64,000 bases of DNA from Noviherbaspirillum malthae (GCF_015352985.1 NZ_JACYXF010000003.1:124001-188000); one strand, 5' to 3'; counted from the first letter of the stretch, positions 9,560-17,883 are shown. Program-made: numbers and translations. Notes: generated by a model from the sequence alone, not told the origin.

Positions 9560-9872
9560 TTGCAGGCGGTAGCCGGCGCGCCTTCCAGTCAAGCAAGGGC
9601 TATCTTCACGCTTACCGCAATGAGTCGGTCTGCTTCCCTTTATTCCATGCGAGGCAGCCGGCAAGTTGAGACAGGCGTGCTCATCGTGCTTGACGCGGCA
9701 CTGCAATTGATATGGCAATTTGCAACTTTGATCTAGCTCATCAGGTGATCGAGTTACAGGATTGCCGCTATCTTGTTCAACACAACACGCCTAACATTAA
9801 GTGACGCATCCTCGGAAGTTACCACGCACACGACACCATGCAGGTAGCTACATTAATCAGAAGGAGACTCTG
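9560..9872. other. 313-base intergenic region
   Basis: Leader of the following secreted-protein gene, more AT-rich than its flanks. AAGGAG at 9861-9866 is the ribosome site for the gene at 9873. No terminator hairpin, repeat or RNA gene was recognised. Confidence 0.5.
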
Positions 9873-10352
9873 ATGAAGCTTCCATTGGTCGCGTTCGCCG
9901 TCGCCTCGGCAATCACGCTCATCAGCACGATGGGCGTAGCGCAAAACCTTGACCCGCCGGGCAGTCCGCCTGCCGGCACCCAGGCTGGTGCTCCTGAAGG
10001 ATCTTCCGCCGGGCCGCCCCCGGAGCAAGGCCCCGACGAATTTCCATTCGATGTGCTTCCGGCGGCAAATCCGGCGGATTTGCAGCAGATTGCAGCCTTG
10101 AGCGATAACGAACTCCTTGCACGCCTGTTTGATGGTGCTCCTCCAGGACAAGCACCCGGCCTGCAACGCTTTTTCCCTGCCGGAACACGGGTGTTCCCGA
10201 TGTCGCACAGCTTTGCCGGAGCACGAGATGCCTGCCTGAAGCAGCGCTCGGTGATTGCCTGTCGCTTGCATTTGCAAGACTTGTACAAAATTAACGTGAA
10301 CCGGCGCGCTCCTCCGGGGCTGATGAACAATCCGTTCAGCCGTACTCCTTAA
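9873..10352 (+). CDS. Secreted Pro/Gly-rich protein of unknown function
   Basis: A 159-residue protein with a clear Sec signal peptide (basic MK, hydrophobic core, cleavage near GVAQN at about residues 20-23). A low-complexity Pro/Gly/Ala linker follows (about residues 25-55). A C-terminal half of about 100 residues contains two cysteines (DACLKQRSVIACRL) that could form a disulphide in the periplasm. AAGGAG six bases before the ATG at 9873 fixes the start; the frame extends further upstream without reason to use it. No family was recognised. It precedes the GH16 glucanase by 41 bases, so the two may be co-expressed secreted proteins. Confidence 0.65.
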   Translation: MKLPLVAFAVASAITLISTMGVAQNLDPPGSPPAGTQAGAPEGSSAGPPPEQGPDEFPFDVLPAANPADLQQIAALSDNELLARLFDGAPPGQAPGLQRFFPAGTRVFPMSHSFAGARDACLKQRSVIACRLHLQDLYKINVNRRAPPGLMNNPFSRTP

Positions 10353-10393
10353 TGGCTCGTTAAATCGCTGTCCCTGACTCGATAGGTCTCATC

Positions 10394-11164
10394 ATGAAAC
10401 ACTGCAAGGCAGCATTCCTCGCGCTGCTGATGGCGATGTTCCTTCTACCCGCACAAGTACTAGCCCAGTACGCGCCCTACGGACAATCCTCTCGCAACTA
10501 CGCGCTGACCTTCTCGGAAGAGTTCAATACCGGATCGACCTTAAGCCGATGGAACGACCATATCTGGTACGAGTCAAGCAATCCGGCCAAAAACTATGTG
10601 ATAGAGAATGGCGCCTTGAAAATATGGCCGCAACGCGATGCGTCCAACAATTTCTTCAACCGCACCATCGATACCGATGGCAAGTTCTCCCAGCGCTATG
10701 GCTATTTCGAGATCGAGGCCAAATTACCCTATGGTAAAGGCGTGTGGCCTGCATTCTGGCTGCTCGCTCATATCGGCGACCGTCGACCCGAGATCGACAT
10801 CATGGAGGCGTATCCCGGGGGTGGCCCCGACACCGGCTGGTCCGATACCAGCCTGCACCCTAATGCCTATGGGATGACCATCTGGAAGGACGCTAGCGTT
10901 CTCTCCGGCAGCCGAGCGATCACGACACCGGACCTGTCGGCAGGATTTCACAAGTATGCGGTGCGATGGGAAGCTGGAAAAATAACGTTTTACTTCGATG
11001 GCGTCGCCAAATACAGCCGTCTCGTTTCATTAAATGACCCGATGTACATTCTGCTGTCTTTATGGTTCGGAAGCGCAAGCGGCGAACCCGATGCAACCAC
11101 GCCGGTCGGCAAGGCGAACTCGTTTGAAATCAACTACGTCCGAGTCTGGCGTATCCTGCGCTGA
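10394..11164 (+). CDS. Glycoside hydrolase family 16 (beta-glucanase-like), secreted
   Basis: A 256-residue secreted endoglycosidase. A signal peptide (MKHCKAAFLALLMAMFLLPA, cleaved near VLAQ) leads into a GH16 jelly-roll. The catalytic signature EIDIME is intact: nucleophile Glu133, assisting Asp135 and acid/base Glu138. Other family segments are RYGYFEIEAKLPYGKGVWPAFWLL and HKYAVRWEAGKITFYFDG. The length and the KGVWPAFW loop resemble bacterial lichenases and ExoK-type exopolysaccharide hydrolases. It probably cuts beta-1,3- or beta-1,3-1,4-glucans, or the cell's own polysaccharide, outside the inner membrane; the exact linkage cannot be read. No polysaccharide synthesis genes are nearby. 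Confidence 0.9.
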   Translation: MKHCKAAFLALLMAMFLLPAQVLAQYAPYGQSSRNYALTFSEEFNTGSTLSRWNDHIWYESSNPAKNYVIENGALKIWPQRDASNNFFNRTIDTDGKFSQRYGYFEIEAKLPYGKGVWPAFWLLAHIGDRRPEIDIMEAYPGGGPDTGWSDTSLHPNAYGMTIWKDASVLSGSRAITTPDLSAGFHKYAVRWEAGKITFYFDGVAKYSRLVSLNDPMYILLSLWFGSASGEPDATTPVGKANSFEINYVRVWRILR

Positions 11165-11309
11165 CAACACCATGCATGGCGTCCCGTTAAAGGAGCTCCA
11201 AGCGTATTTCGTGACGCTACACGGCCATGGCTGCATGGGGAAGGCAGGATCAACACCTTGAGCCTGCTTTCAATGCATTATTCAAGACAACTTTATGGAA
11301 GGATTCTTG

Positions 11310-11828
11310 ATGTCAAAAGACGACATGGTGCGAAGGATTGCCACTGCTTGGTGCGCAGTGCCTTCATCAGGATCAGTGCCTGAGCGGCTGAAGCGAGTGG
11401 CGTCGATTCTGTATGCGATCAGAAATGAGCAACTGTCTCCATCCGAGCTGGCTCAGCTTTCAGATGACCTACTTTCCGAAGATGATGAAGTCATGGCGGC
11501 GGTAGAACACTATTTTTACGCGCGAAGCCAAGTCGCCAACGCAGAATATTCATCAGCGAACATGAAGATGTTTATTGTCGGATACCAGCTCGCGAAACTT
11601 GCCGGCATTGATATGAGGCACAACAAGAGCAAGCCTACTACTCCACCATCTCAATTACAGCAAACATGGGCTTTGCTGGGTGCAGATCAAGGCAAGCAGG
11701 ATCTTGATGCAGCCAATGCCTGTCGGGCTAAAGGAGGAAAAGCGATAATAAACGCTCCCACGTTCCGAATGCCGCCAAACTTCACCGGAAGTTTCGGCGG
11801 AGTCCAGATGGATAAAGTTCGCTATTAA
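11310..11828 (+). CDS. Hypothetical protein, 172 residues
   Basis: No family was recognised. It is a soluble, largely helical protein without signal peptide or membrane segment. The N-terminal half has regular amphipathic stretches (RLKRVASILYAIRNEQ; SELAQLSDDLLSEDDE). The C-terminal third is low-complexity with Pro/Thr and Gly/Phe and ends MDKVRY. The start at 11310 is preferred over an in-frame ATG five codons earlier because GGAAGGA lies six bases upstream of it. Base composition is slightly lower in GC than the neighbours, which may suggest a recent arrival. It stands alone on the plus strand. Confidence 0.55.
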   Translation: MSKDDMVRRIATAWCAVPSSGSVPERLKRVASILYAIRNEQLSPSELAQLSDDLLSEDDEVMAAVEHYFYARSQVANAEYSSANMKMFIVGYQLAKLAGIDMRHNKSKPTTPPSQLQQTWALLGADQGKQDLDAANACRAKGGKAIINAPTFRMPPNFTGSFGGVQMDKVRY

Positions 11829-12146
11829 GGTAAAGCATATCGCTGTGCACTGCTATGGTTTACTTTGACTGCACATCCCTGTGCAGTCGTGCCAACTTGA
11901 ACAGTGCGAGACTGTTTCGAGGAGCTAACAAAGTCTGGTTTAAGTCGCTTCCGCTATATCGTTAAATCTGAGCGCTGACCGCATCATGGGTGGGAGCGGT
12001 CATCGCCATGTACTCCTGTTTCCTGAACAATCAGGAATAAATCGGCAATTCCCAAGCGTTGAACATTTCAAAATGCAATCGCCGAAACCCGATGCGATGA
12101 TCACCAACTCATGGCCTGCATGAGTTGCCCAACCATGACTGTCTGG
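11829..12146. other. 318-base convergent intergenic region with three small hairpins
   Basis: Separates the convergent hypothetical gene and carotenoid oxygenase gene. It holds three perfect inverted repeats: 11867-11888 (8-bp stem, 6-base loop), 11976-12002 (7-bp stem TGACCGC/GCGGTCA) and 12020-12037 (7-bp stem TTCCTGA/TCAGGAA, 4-base loop). None has a proper T-tract, so they are only candidate transcription ends for the two strands. Confidence 0.45.
11867..11888 (+). terminator. Candidate terminator hairpin
   Basis: Perfect stem GACTGCAC/GTGCAGTC with loop ATCCCT, starting 39 bases after the stop of the hypothetical gene. It lacks a following T-run. Confidence 0.35.
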
Positions 12147-13559
12147 TTAAGCCGGCACCCATGCTCCATGAAAACCGAAGGGAATCCGGCACGGCAGCCG
12201 AACGACTGCAATCGGCCCGGCTTCGATATCAGTCGCATTGAACACCAGCAGGTCGCTGCGCTGCTCGCCCCGACGCCATGCGGTCACCAGTATCCAGCCG
12301 TCGCCTTCTTCGGCTGCGGCATGGCGCGGCGCAAACACCGGCTCGGACAGCACATCGCCTTCCGGCAGGCTGAAGCGCTGCCTGCGCCTCGTGGTGAAGT
12401 CATGGCAAGTCAGGGTTCCGTACAAGGCGTTTTCCACCTCATTCCTGATTGTGCCGTCCGCATGGCAAACGTACCAGCCGTAGCGGTTGCGGCGGCCAGT
12501 GTATCGCTCGTCGATCCTGGGAAATTCCGCGGGCACGTCATCAATGATCGAGCGTTCGATGTCTCCGGTCTGGCTACCAAGGTCGATGGTCCATCGGGAC
12601 AGTCTTGCAGCAGACCTCTCAGGCTCGCCTGGACGGCCGTCCGCATGAGGCATGCCAGGCGCCATCTCGGCTTCCATCGCATACACAGTGATCCTGCCTT
12701 CCGCCTCCCATGCGTTCATGAAATGGAAGACATGGCAGGCATCGGTGTGCAGCCACCGCATTGCAGCGGCATCGGCGCCTTTGGGCAACACGCCGATGTG
12801 GACGGTACGGTCGGCTTCCCAGGCAAACATGGGCTTTCCTTGCATGATCCTTTGCATGCTGGAGGTAAGTGGCGTAACAGGAAACAGCAGGTGCGCGCCT
12901 GTCGCAACGAAGTCATGCACCATGCTGGCGTAAGGCGCCTGGAAGCTTTCCATTCTGGTTACCTGGCACGCTTTGTCCAGGGTGCCGTAATGCATTTCCG
13001 TCGTGCCCGGGCCGCCTGCCGAGTAGGCGAAGAAGTGCAGTTCTCCTGTGTCGGGATCCGGCTTGGGATGCGCCGTAAAGCGCGAGGAAACCACGCCGCC
13101 GAAACTTTGGTATCCCTTCGATTCCAGGGTAAGCGGGTCGAACTCGAACGGCTGGTGCGATTCTTCAAGCGCGAACAGGCGGCCGCCGTGGAAAACGATG
13201 TTCGTGTTCGCGGTTCCGGTGCTGCGGCCGATTACCGACGGATCACTGGTCGCGGGATTGCCGAAGGTACCAAACAGCGCTTGCCCAGCCTGGTTCTCCA
13301 GTTGCCATTTGGGCGTGCGCATCCAGCGGTTCCTGTAGGCGACCTTCCCGTCCTCCAAGCGAAACAGATGGACCATGCCGTCGCCGGCGAACCAGTGATA
13401 GAACGCGTCGCGCGGGTCGAATTGCGGATTCGGTCCGACACGGTAAAGCGAGCCGGCCAATGCCTTCGGCAAGCTGCCGATGACGGGCAGTCCGGTGAAG
13501 TCCTGTTCGCTGCGAACCGGTGCGAAATTTCCGGCCAGGAAAGGGGAAGCAAGTGTCAT
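12147..13559 (-). CDS. Carotenoid oxygenase (RPE65/apocarotenoid dioxygenase family)
   Basis: A 470-residue non-haem iron dioxygenase of the carotenoid cleavage family, which splits a conjugated double bond of carotenoids, apocarotenoids or stilbene-like compounds. The four iron-binding histidines fit their conserved contexts: His164 (FTAHPKPDPD), His215 (SMVHDFVAT), His279 (CHVFHFMNAWE) and His464 near the C-terminus (GFHGAWVP). The N-terminal GSLYRVGPNPQF and GDGMVH motifs are also intact. It is the second gene of an operon: its ATG overlaps the stop of the upstream MerR-type gene as ATGA (13556-13559), implying translational coupling and shared control. No carotenoid synthesis genes are in the window. 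Confidence 0.92.
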   Translation of the reverse strand: MTLASPFLAGNFAPVRSEQDFTGLPVIGSLPKALAGSLYRVGPNPQFDPRDAFYHWFAGDGMVHLFRLEDGKVAYRNRWMRTPKWQLENQAGQALFGTFGNPATSDPSVIGRSTGTANTNIVFHGGRLFALEESHQPFEFDPLTLESKGYQSFGGVVSSRFTAHPKPDPDTGELHFFAYSAGGPGTTEMHYGTLDKACQVTRMESFQAPYASMVHDFVATGAHLLFPVTPLTSSMQRIMQGKPMFAWEADRTVHIGVLPKGADAAAMRWLHTDACHVFHFMNAWEAEGRITVYAMEAEMAPGMPHADGRPGEPERSAARLSRWTIDLGSQTGDIERSIIDDVPAEFPRIDERYTGRRNRYGWYVCHADGTIRNEVENALYGTLTCHDFTTRRRQRFSLPEGDVLSEPVFAPRHAAAEEGDGWILVTAWRRGEQRSDLLVFNATDIEAGPIAVVRLPCRIPFGFHGAWVPA

Positions 13560-14617
13560 GGAGCGGCCTTGGTCTGTTGATGATTCGAATGCTTGTGCAG
13601 CGCATGCGATGCCTTGTCCAGATATTCAAGAAACGCTTCATCGATGCCCGAGCCAAACCGCAATGCCGGCTCGCGCATGAACGCGTGCTTGAGTTTTGCT
13701 GCCAGTTGCCGGTCACCGCCTGCCTTCCTGATCTCCAGCGCTGCCCATTCGGCAGCAAGATGCTGCAGGTCGGGGTCTTGCGGATCGGTGCCATTGGCCA
13801 TGTGACCGCGTATTGCTGCAATGAGAGGCGGCCATGATGTGGTGTATCGAATATAGTGGCGCCGCAGAACCTGGATCTCTTCACCGCTGCAGTATTTCGC
13901 GTAGATCTTCAAGCGGCGATAAGCCATGGCTTGCGATATGTAAGTCATTCCGGCCTGGTCTATCCCGGACAGCAAGTGAAGGGCATCCTCGTTCCATTGC
14001 ATTGCGTAGTATTTCATCAGCAGCCCTTCGTCGTTGCCGACTTCAGACATCAACAGCTGAATCCAGCGGTAGCCCAGTTCCTGCGCATCGTCGCTGTCGG
14101 CTGCGGCACCTTGTGCCACAAGCTGCCGCAATGCAGTGATCAACGCCGCCTTGTCTTCTGCGAGGTCCGCTTTGCCGCAGACGCGATGCGCTGCCAGCGC
14201 ATCGCGCTCTTCATCATTGAAATACCTGGGGGCGACCGACATCTGCGCCAGCACGCCTAGCCAGTCGTCGATGGCTGGCTCGCTGGATCGGGCGAGCCTG
14301 GATTGAAGCTCGGCGAGGTGGTCGCGCAAGGCAACGGCATGGCTGATCTGGTGGTTCAGGAATGCAATCTGCTTTTCCACCACGTCCGGAAAGGCCGCGC
14401 CGCCTTCGCTCAGAAGCTGCTGGATTTCGGCGAGCGACAGGTTAAGGCGGCAAAGCGCCTGTATGCGATAGAGCTTGCCGACGTCCTCCTGCCCGTAAAG
14501 CCGGAACCCGCCCTCCGAACGTGCTGAAGGCGAAAGCAGGCCGATCTCGTCGTAATGCCGCAATGCCCGGATCGTGATGCCGGTGCGTTTGGACAGTTCG
14601 CCAATTCTTAAAAGCAT
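13556..14617 (-). CDS. MerR family regulator with TipA-like C-terminal region
   Basis: A 353-residue regulator. The N-terminus is a standard MerR winged helix (LLRIGELSKRTGITIRALRHYDEIGLL, then GGFRLYGQEDVGKLYRIQ) followed by the dimerisation coiled coil (about residues 80-120). The long C-terminal part, about 230 residues rich in Trp and Tyr, resembles the helical TipAS ligand-binding domain of TipA-type activators, apparently in two repeats. It is far longer than metal-sensing MerR proteins, so an organic ligand is likely. The start at 14617 has GGGAG six bases upstream. It is translationally coupled to the carotenoid oxygenase and has a dyad-containing promoter with a 19-base spacer, typical of MerR autoregulation. 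Confidence 0.85.
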   Translation of the reverse strand: MLLRIGELSKRTGITIRALRHYDEIGLLSPSARSEGGFRLYGQEDVGKLYRIQALCRLNLSLAEIQQLLSEGGAAFPDVVEKQIAFLNHQISHAVALRDHLAELQSRLARSSEPAIDDWLGVLAQMSVAPRYFNDEERDALAAHRVCGKADLAEDKAALITALRQLVAQGAAADSDDAQELGYRWIQLLMSEVGNDEGLLMKYYAMQWNEDALHLLSGIDQAGMTYISQAMAYRRLKIYAKYCSGEEIQVLRRHYIRYTTSWPPLIAAIRGHMANGTDPQDPDLQHLAAEWAALEIRKAGGDRQLAAKLKHAFMREPALRFGSGIDEAFLEYLDKASHALHKHSNHQQTKAAP

Positions 14618-14639
14618 GAGGTCTCCCAAGGTTTTCGAC

Positions 14640-14670
14640 ATGCTAAACCCTCCCGTTGGGAGAGAGTCAA
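14640..14670 (-). promoter_or_regulatory. MerR-type promoter with dyad operator
   Basis: On the minus strand, TTGACT (14665-14670) and TAGCAT (14640-14645) are separated by 19 bases. This is the long spacer MerR activators correct by DNA distortion. The spacer contains the inverted repeat CTCCC-aac-GGGAG. It lies 23 bases before the MerR start codon, so the gene pair is probably autoregulated. Seen directly; function inferred from the family. Confidence 0.75.
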
Positions 14671-14676
14671 GGGCCC

Positions 14677-14835
14677 ATACCAATCCCAAGGCATAACGTG
14701 CCAGATGAGAACGATGGATTTTTTCGTCTGGCAAGGCGTGGGAGGAATCCATGGCGGGGCTATGGATGACGAGCACAACGCGGGCAGGCGGAAAAAGACG
14801 CGATCTCATGGCATGTGATGCCTTGGGATTGGTAT
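14677..14835. repeat. 159-bp palindromic MITE-like element
   Basis: Bounded by a perfect 18-bp inverted repeat (14677-14694 and 14818-14835; ATACCAATCCCAAGGCAT). The similarity continues inward for about 55-60 bases with a few mismatches and gaps (GTGCCAgaTGAG versus ATGCCATGAG; TTTTTTCGTCTGG versus CTTTTTCCGCCTG) and reaches a central ATCCAT/ATGGAT. The whole element could fold as one long hairpin. No ORF or transposase is inside and no target duplication is obvious. It ends six bases from the -35 box of the MerR promoter. It looks like a non-autonomous miniature element. Confidence 0.7.
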
Positions 14836-14882
14836 CAGCTCAGGCTTGACGGAAAGGGAGCGTCAAGAGTGGAAGCGTAGGT

Positions 14883-14916
14883 CGCCGGGCCGGTCATGAC
14901 CATGCGCGGCCCGGCG
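14883..14916. terminator. GC-rich hairpin downstream of the LysR gene
   Basis: Perfect 10-bp stem CGCCGGGCCG/CGGCCCGGCG (14883-14892, 14907-14916) with a 14-base loop. It lies 87 bases past the end of the minus-strand LysR gene. There is no T-tract, so it is a candidate transcription end only. Confidence 0.35.
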
Positions 14917-15003
14917 GCTAAAGCTCTGCGATGCTGAAGGCACCCCGAGACGCCTTGACCGCCTATGTTTCAAACATGGATGATCGAGGCCTGCGGCGCC
15001 CGG

Positions 15004-15912
15004 CTACTGCGACGCAGCATCATTGCGGATGAAATCCACGAAGGCGCGCAGCGGCGCCGGTACCAGCCTGCGCCCCGGGTAATACAGGAAAGGGCCTGAG
15101 AATTGCGGCCACCACGGCTCCAGAACGGGTTCCAGCGCGCCGCGTTCGATATAGGGGCGCAGCCAGTCCTCGAACAGATACACGATGCCGAGGCCGGCTA
15201 CCGCCGCCTCGACCGCCAGGTCGACGGCCCCGCCGATCTGGACCTGCAAGGGGCCGTTCGGATCGATATGCACTGTTTCGCCGTCCCGTTCGAATGTGTA
15301 CTGCGCCATGGCGCCGCTGGGAAAACGTGCGCGCATGCAGCTGTGGCCGAGCAGTTCGCTCGGATGCTGCGGCCGGCCATGCCGGGCAAGATAATCCGGC
15401 GAGGCAGCGGCGGCGGTGCGCTGCATGCGCGGTCCGATCGGCACGGCGATCATGTCCTGCTCCAGCCGCTCTTCATAGCGGATGCCGGCATCGCAGCCGG
15501 CGGCGAGGACATCGACGAAGTTTTCGTCGGCGGTCACTTCGAGGCGAATCTCCGGATACCTGGCTAGAAAGCGCGGCACGATGGACGGCAGCACAAGCCG
15601 TGCCGCGCTGAGCGGTACGTTCAGCCGCAGCGTACCTGTTGGTGTGTCCCGGAAACCGTTGACAACGTCGAGCGCGCTGTCGACTTCGTTCAGCACCGGT
15701 TCGAGCCGCGCGAGCAAGCTTCTGCCGGCTTCGGTCGGCACGACACTGCGCGTGGTGCGGTTGAGCAGGCGCACGCCGAGCCGCGTCTCGAGGCGGCGCA
15801 CAGCGTCGCTCAGGCCGGACGCGCTGCCGTTCGTCATTCGTGCGGCATCGCGAAAACCGCCGGCACGTGCGACGGCAACGAAAGCAGAAAGGTCTCCGAG
15901 GTCGATTTTCAT
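15004..15912 (-). CDS. LysR family transcriptional regulator
   Basis: A 302-residue LysR-type regulator. The winged HTH is at residues 1-60 (LSAFVAVARAGGFRDAARM, LSDAVRRLETRLGVRLLNRTTR, TEAGRSLL). It is followed by the periplasmic-binding-like effector domain (GTLRLNVPLSAARLVLPSIVPRF). The features fit the subgroup that sits divergent to oxidoreductases. It is divergent from the aldo/keto reductase gene with 97 bases between the starts, the classical arrangement for a LysR protein controlling its neighbour. No clear T-N11-A box could be picked out. The inducer is unknown. Confidence 0.88.
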   Translation of the reverse strand: MKIDLGDLSAFVAVARAGGFRDAARMTNGSASGLSDAVRRLETRLGVRLLNRTTRSVVPTEAGRSLLARLEPVLNEVDSALDVVNGFRDTPTGTLRLNVPLSAARLVLPSIVPRFLARYPEIRLEVTADENFVDVLAAGCDAGIRYEERLEQDMIAVPIGPRMQRTAAAASPDYLARHGRPQHPSELLGHSCMRARFPSGAMAQYTFERDGETVHIDPNGPLQVQIGGAVDLAVEAAVAGLGIVYLFEDWLRPYIERGALEPVLEPWWPQFSGPFLYYPGRRLVPAPLRAFVDFIRNDAASQ

Positions 15913-16009
15913 TGTGCGCCTTTACGTACAACCCGTGCTGATTGCACCGGATTGTCTCATGGACTGGCCGGGACTATCGTTGATGCTCTGAAAACACAAG
16001 GAGAAACCC

Positions 16010-16894
16010 ATGTCCAATATCGATCGTGCCGGCACTTACATGCTTGGCGACCGCGCTGTCCGCCGCCTCGGCTATGGCGCCATGCAGCTGGCCGGCCCCG
16101 GCGTATTCGGCCCGCCCAGGGACCCGGCGGCAGCGCGCGCCGTACTGCGCGAAGCCATTGCGCGCGGCGTCAATCACATCGACACCTCGGATTTCTACGG
16201 GCCGCATGTCACCAATCAGCTGATCCGGGAGGCGCTGCATCCGTATCCCGAAGACTTGACCATCGTCACCAAGATCGGTGCACGGCGGGATGCCCAGGGC
16301 GCCTGGCTGCCGGCGACGTCGGCCGCGGAACTGCGGCAGGCGGTGCATGACAATCTGCGCAACCTCGGGTTGGATGCGCTGGACGTTGTGAATTTCCGAA
16401 GCATGCTGGATGTCCATGGACCGGCCGAAGGCTCGCTGGAGGAGCCACTCACCGCCCTTGCCCAACTGCGCGAGGAGGGACTGGTCCGCCATGTCGGCGT
16501 CAGCAACGTGACGCTGGCTCAGGTCGAGGAAGCGCTGCGCATCGTGCCGATTGCATGCGTTCAGAACATGTACAACCTGGTTCACCGCAATGACGACATG
16601 CTGATCGACATGCTGGCCCGGGAAGGCATCGCCTACGTGCCGTTCTTCCCGCTGGGCGGTTTCAGTCCGCTGCAGTCGGCCGAGCTGACCGCAGTGGCTG
16701 CAGATCTCGGTGCAACGCCGATGCAGGTGGCGATTGCCTGGCTGCTGCAGCGCGCGCCGAACATCCTGCTTATTCCGGGTACGTCATCGGTCGCGCATCT
16801 GCATGAGAACCTGGCAGCCGCCGAACTCGCGCTGCCCGAGGGCGCGCTGAAGAGGCTCGAGAGCATTGCCGGCAAAAGCGATGCCGTTTGTTAA
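16010..16894 (+). CDS. Aldo/keto reductase
   Basis: A 294-residue NADPH-dependent TIM-barrel reductase that interconverts carbonyls and alcohols in the cytoplasm. The active-site residues are recognisable: Asp58 in HIDTSDFYG, Tyr63 in the same motif, and Lys88 in TIVTKIG. The usual His of the YLH strand is replaced in VVNFRSM, which is tolerated in some branches. The C-terminal NADPH phosphate-binding segment (LLIPGTSSVAHLHENL) is present. AAGGAG at 15998-16003 supports the start. It is divergent from the LysR gene, its likely regulator. Its stop TAA at 16892-16894 precedes the AraC unit. Confidence 0.9.
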   Translation: MSNIDRAGTYMLGDRAVRRLGYGAMQLAGPGVFGPPRDPAAARAVLREAIARGVNHIDTSDFYGPHVTNQLIREALHPYPEDLTIVTKIGARRDAQGAWLPATSAAELRQAVHDNLRNLGLDALDVVNFRSMLDVHGPAEGSLEEPLTALAQLREEGLVRHVGVSNVTLAQVEEALRIVPIACVQNMYNLVHRNDDMLIDMLAREGIAYVPFFPLGGFSPLQSAELTAVAADLGATPMQVAIAWLLQRAPNILLIPGTSSVAHLHENLAAAELALPEGALKRLESIAGKSDAVC

Positions 16895-16970
16895 TGCCTA
16901 AATACCTGATCGCGCCGGCAAGAAACCTCGGGCCGGCTCGCGGGAGCACGCCTGCTCCACGTAGCGCGTG

Positions 16971-16988
16971 TGCACAAATCTTCCAGAC
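16971..16988 (+). promoter_or_regulatory. Copy 1 of a duplicated operator-like motif (upstream of araC)
   Basis: TGCACAAATCTTCCAGAC. The same 18 bases with one change recur at 17860-17877 before the DUF2000 gene. Both copies are followed 18-19 bases later by AGAATC, a possible -10 element. The layout suggests an AraC half-site array overlapping the -35 region of both promoters. Confidence 0.6.
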
Positions 16989-17049
16989 ATCCGTGCCCGC
17001 TGTGTCAGAATCCGAGGCTAACCCTGGCATTGATGACCGATTTACCCTC

Positions 17050-17883
17050 ATGCAAGCTGGCAACTGGATACGTCTGCGGCAGGACGCCGAGACGGGCATA
17101 GAAACCATACGGGCGCATTTCCTCGGGCATGCGTACGAGCCGCACTGGCACGACAGCTACCTGGTCGGTTTCACCGAGCAGGGACTGCAGCAGTTTCATT
17201 GCCGCAATACCTTGCATAGCAGCCGGCCCGGCCAGGTCTTCATGCTGGAGCCGGGCGAGATCCACGACGGCCATGCGCCGGCTCCCGATGGCTTCACCTA
17301 CTCGATGCTCTACCTGGATCCGGCATGGCTGGAGCGGGAAATGCATGAGATATTCGGGCCTTCGGTCGGCACGCCGGGCTTCGTCGCCACCCTGGTTGAC
17401 GACCCAGGCCTGACCGCCGCGATTGCATGCGCGTTCCGCGTTCTGCAGGAAACCGACATGCGCATCGTCCGGCAGACCGCGCTCGACACCGTGCTGGCCG
17501 GCCTAGGCCCGCACCTGCATCGCCGGACAAAAGCCTGCACCGACGTGCGCCTGCCGACCGTGGCGCAGCGCTCGCGCGACTATCTCCATGCGCACTACGA
17601 CCAGGACATCAGCCTCGATGAGCTCGCCGAAGTGGCGGGTGTCGACCGTTTCAGGCTCACGCGCGGGTTCAAGCACGTCTACGGCCTTGCGCCCCATGCC
17701 TATCTGATCCAGCTGCGCCTGTCACGCGCGCGGCGCCTGCTCGCCCATGGCGAAACGCCTGCGGACGTAGCTGCGATGCTCGGCTTTGCCGACCAGAGTC
17801 ACCTGGGCCGCTGGTTCCGCCGGGCATACGGGCTGACCCCGGCTGCCTATCGCAGCCACTGCACAAAGCTTCCAGACGCGTGA
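17050..17883 (+). CDS. AraC family regulator paired with DUF2000
   Basis: A 277-residue regulator with an N-terminal AraC-type cupin (YEPHWHDSYLVGFTEQG, PGQVFMLEPGEIHDGHAP) and a C-terminal double HTH (DISLDELAEVAGVDRFRLTRGFKHVYG; TPADVAAMLGFADQSHLGRWFRRAYGLTPAAYR). The frame is open back to the aldo/keto reductase stop. The ATG at 17050 is preferred because an operator-like motif and -10-like box (16971-17012) lie just before it, mirroring those before the DUF2000 gene. Small-molecule responsive AraC proteins of this type commonly control one adjacent exporter or enzyme and themselves. Confidence 0.82.
   Translation: MQAGNWIRLRQDAETGIETIRAHFLGHAYEPHWHDSYLVGFTEQGLQQFHCRNTLHSSRPGQVFMLEPGEIHDGHAPAPDGFTYSMLYLDPAWLEREMHEIFGPSVGTPGFVATLVDDPGLTAAIACAFRVLQETDMRIVRQTALDTVLAGLGPHLHRRTKACTDVRLPTVAQRSRDYLHAHYDQDISLDELAEVAGVDRFRLTRGFKHVYGLAPHAYLIQLRLSRARRLLAHGETPADVAAMLGFADQSHLGRWFRRAYGLTPAAYRSHCTKLPDA
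17860..17877 (+). promoter_or_regulatory. Copy 2 of the duplicated operator-like motif (upstream of the DUF2000 gene)
   Basis: TGCACAAAGCTTCCAGAC, 17 of 18 bases identical to 16971-16988. It overlaps the last codons of araC and ends 53 bases before the DUF2000 start. AGAATC follows at 17897-17902. Confidence 0.6.

Noticed and set aside
9731..9751. FNR-like site TTGAT near 9731
   Set aside because: The second half-site does not match ATCAA at the required distance.
12111..13580. 489-codon open frame opposite the carotenoid oxygenase gene
   Set aside because: No motif or ribosome site; the opposite strand encodes an intact enzyme with all four iron-binding His residues.
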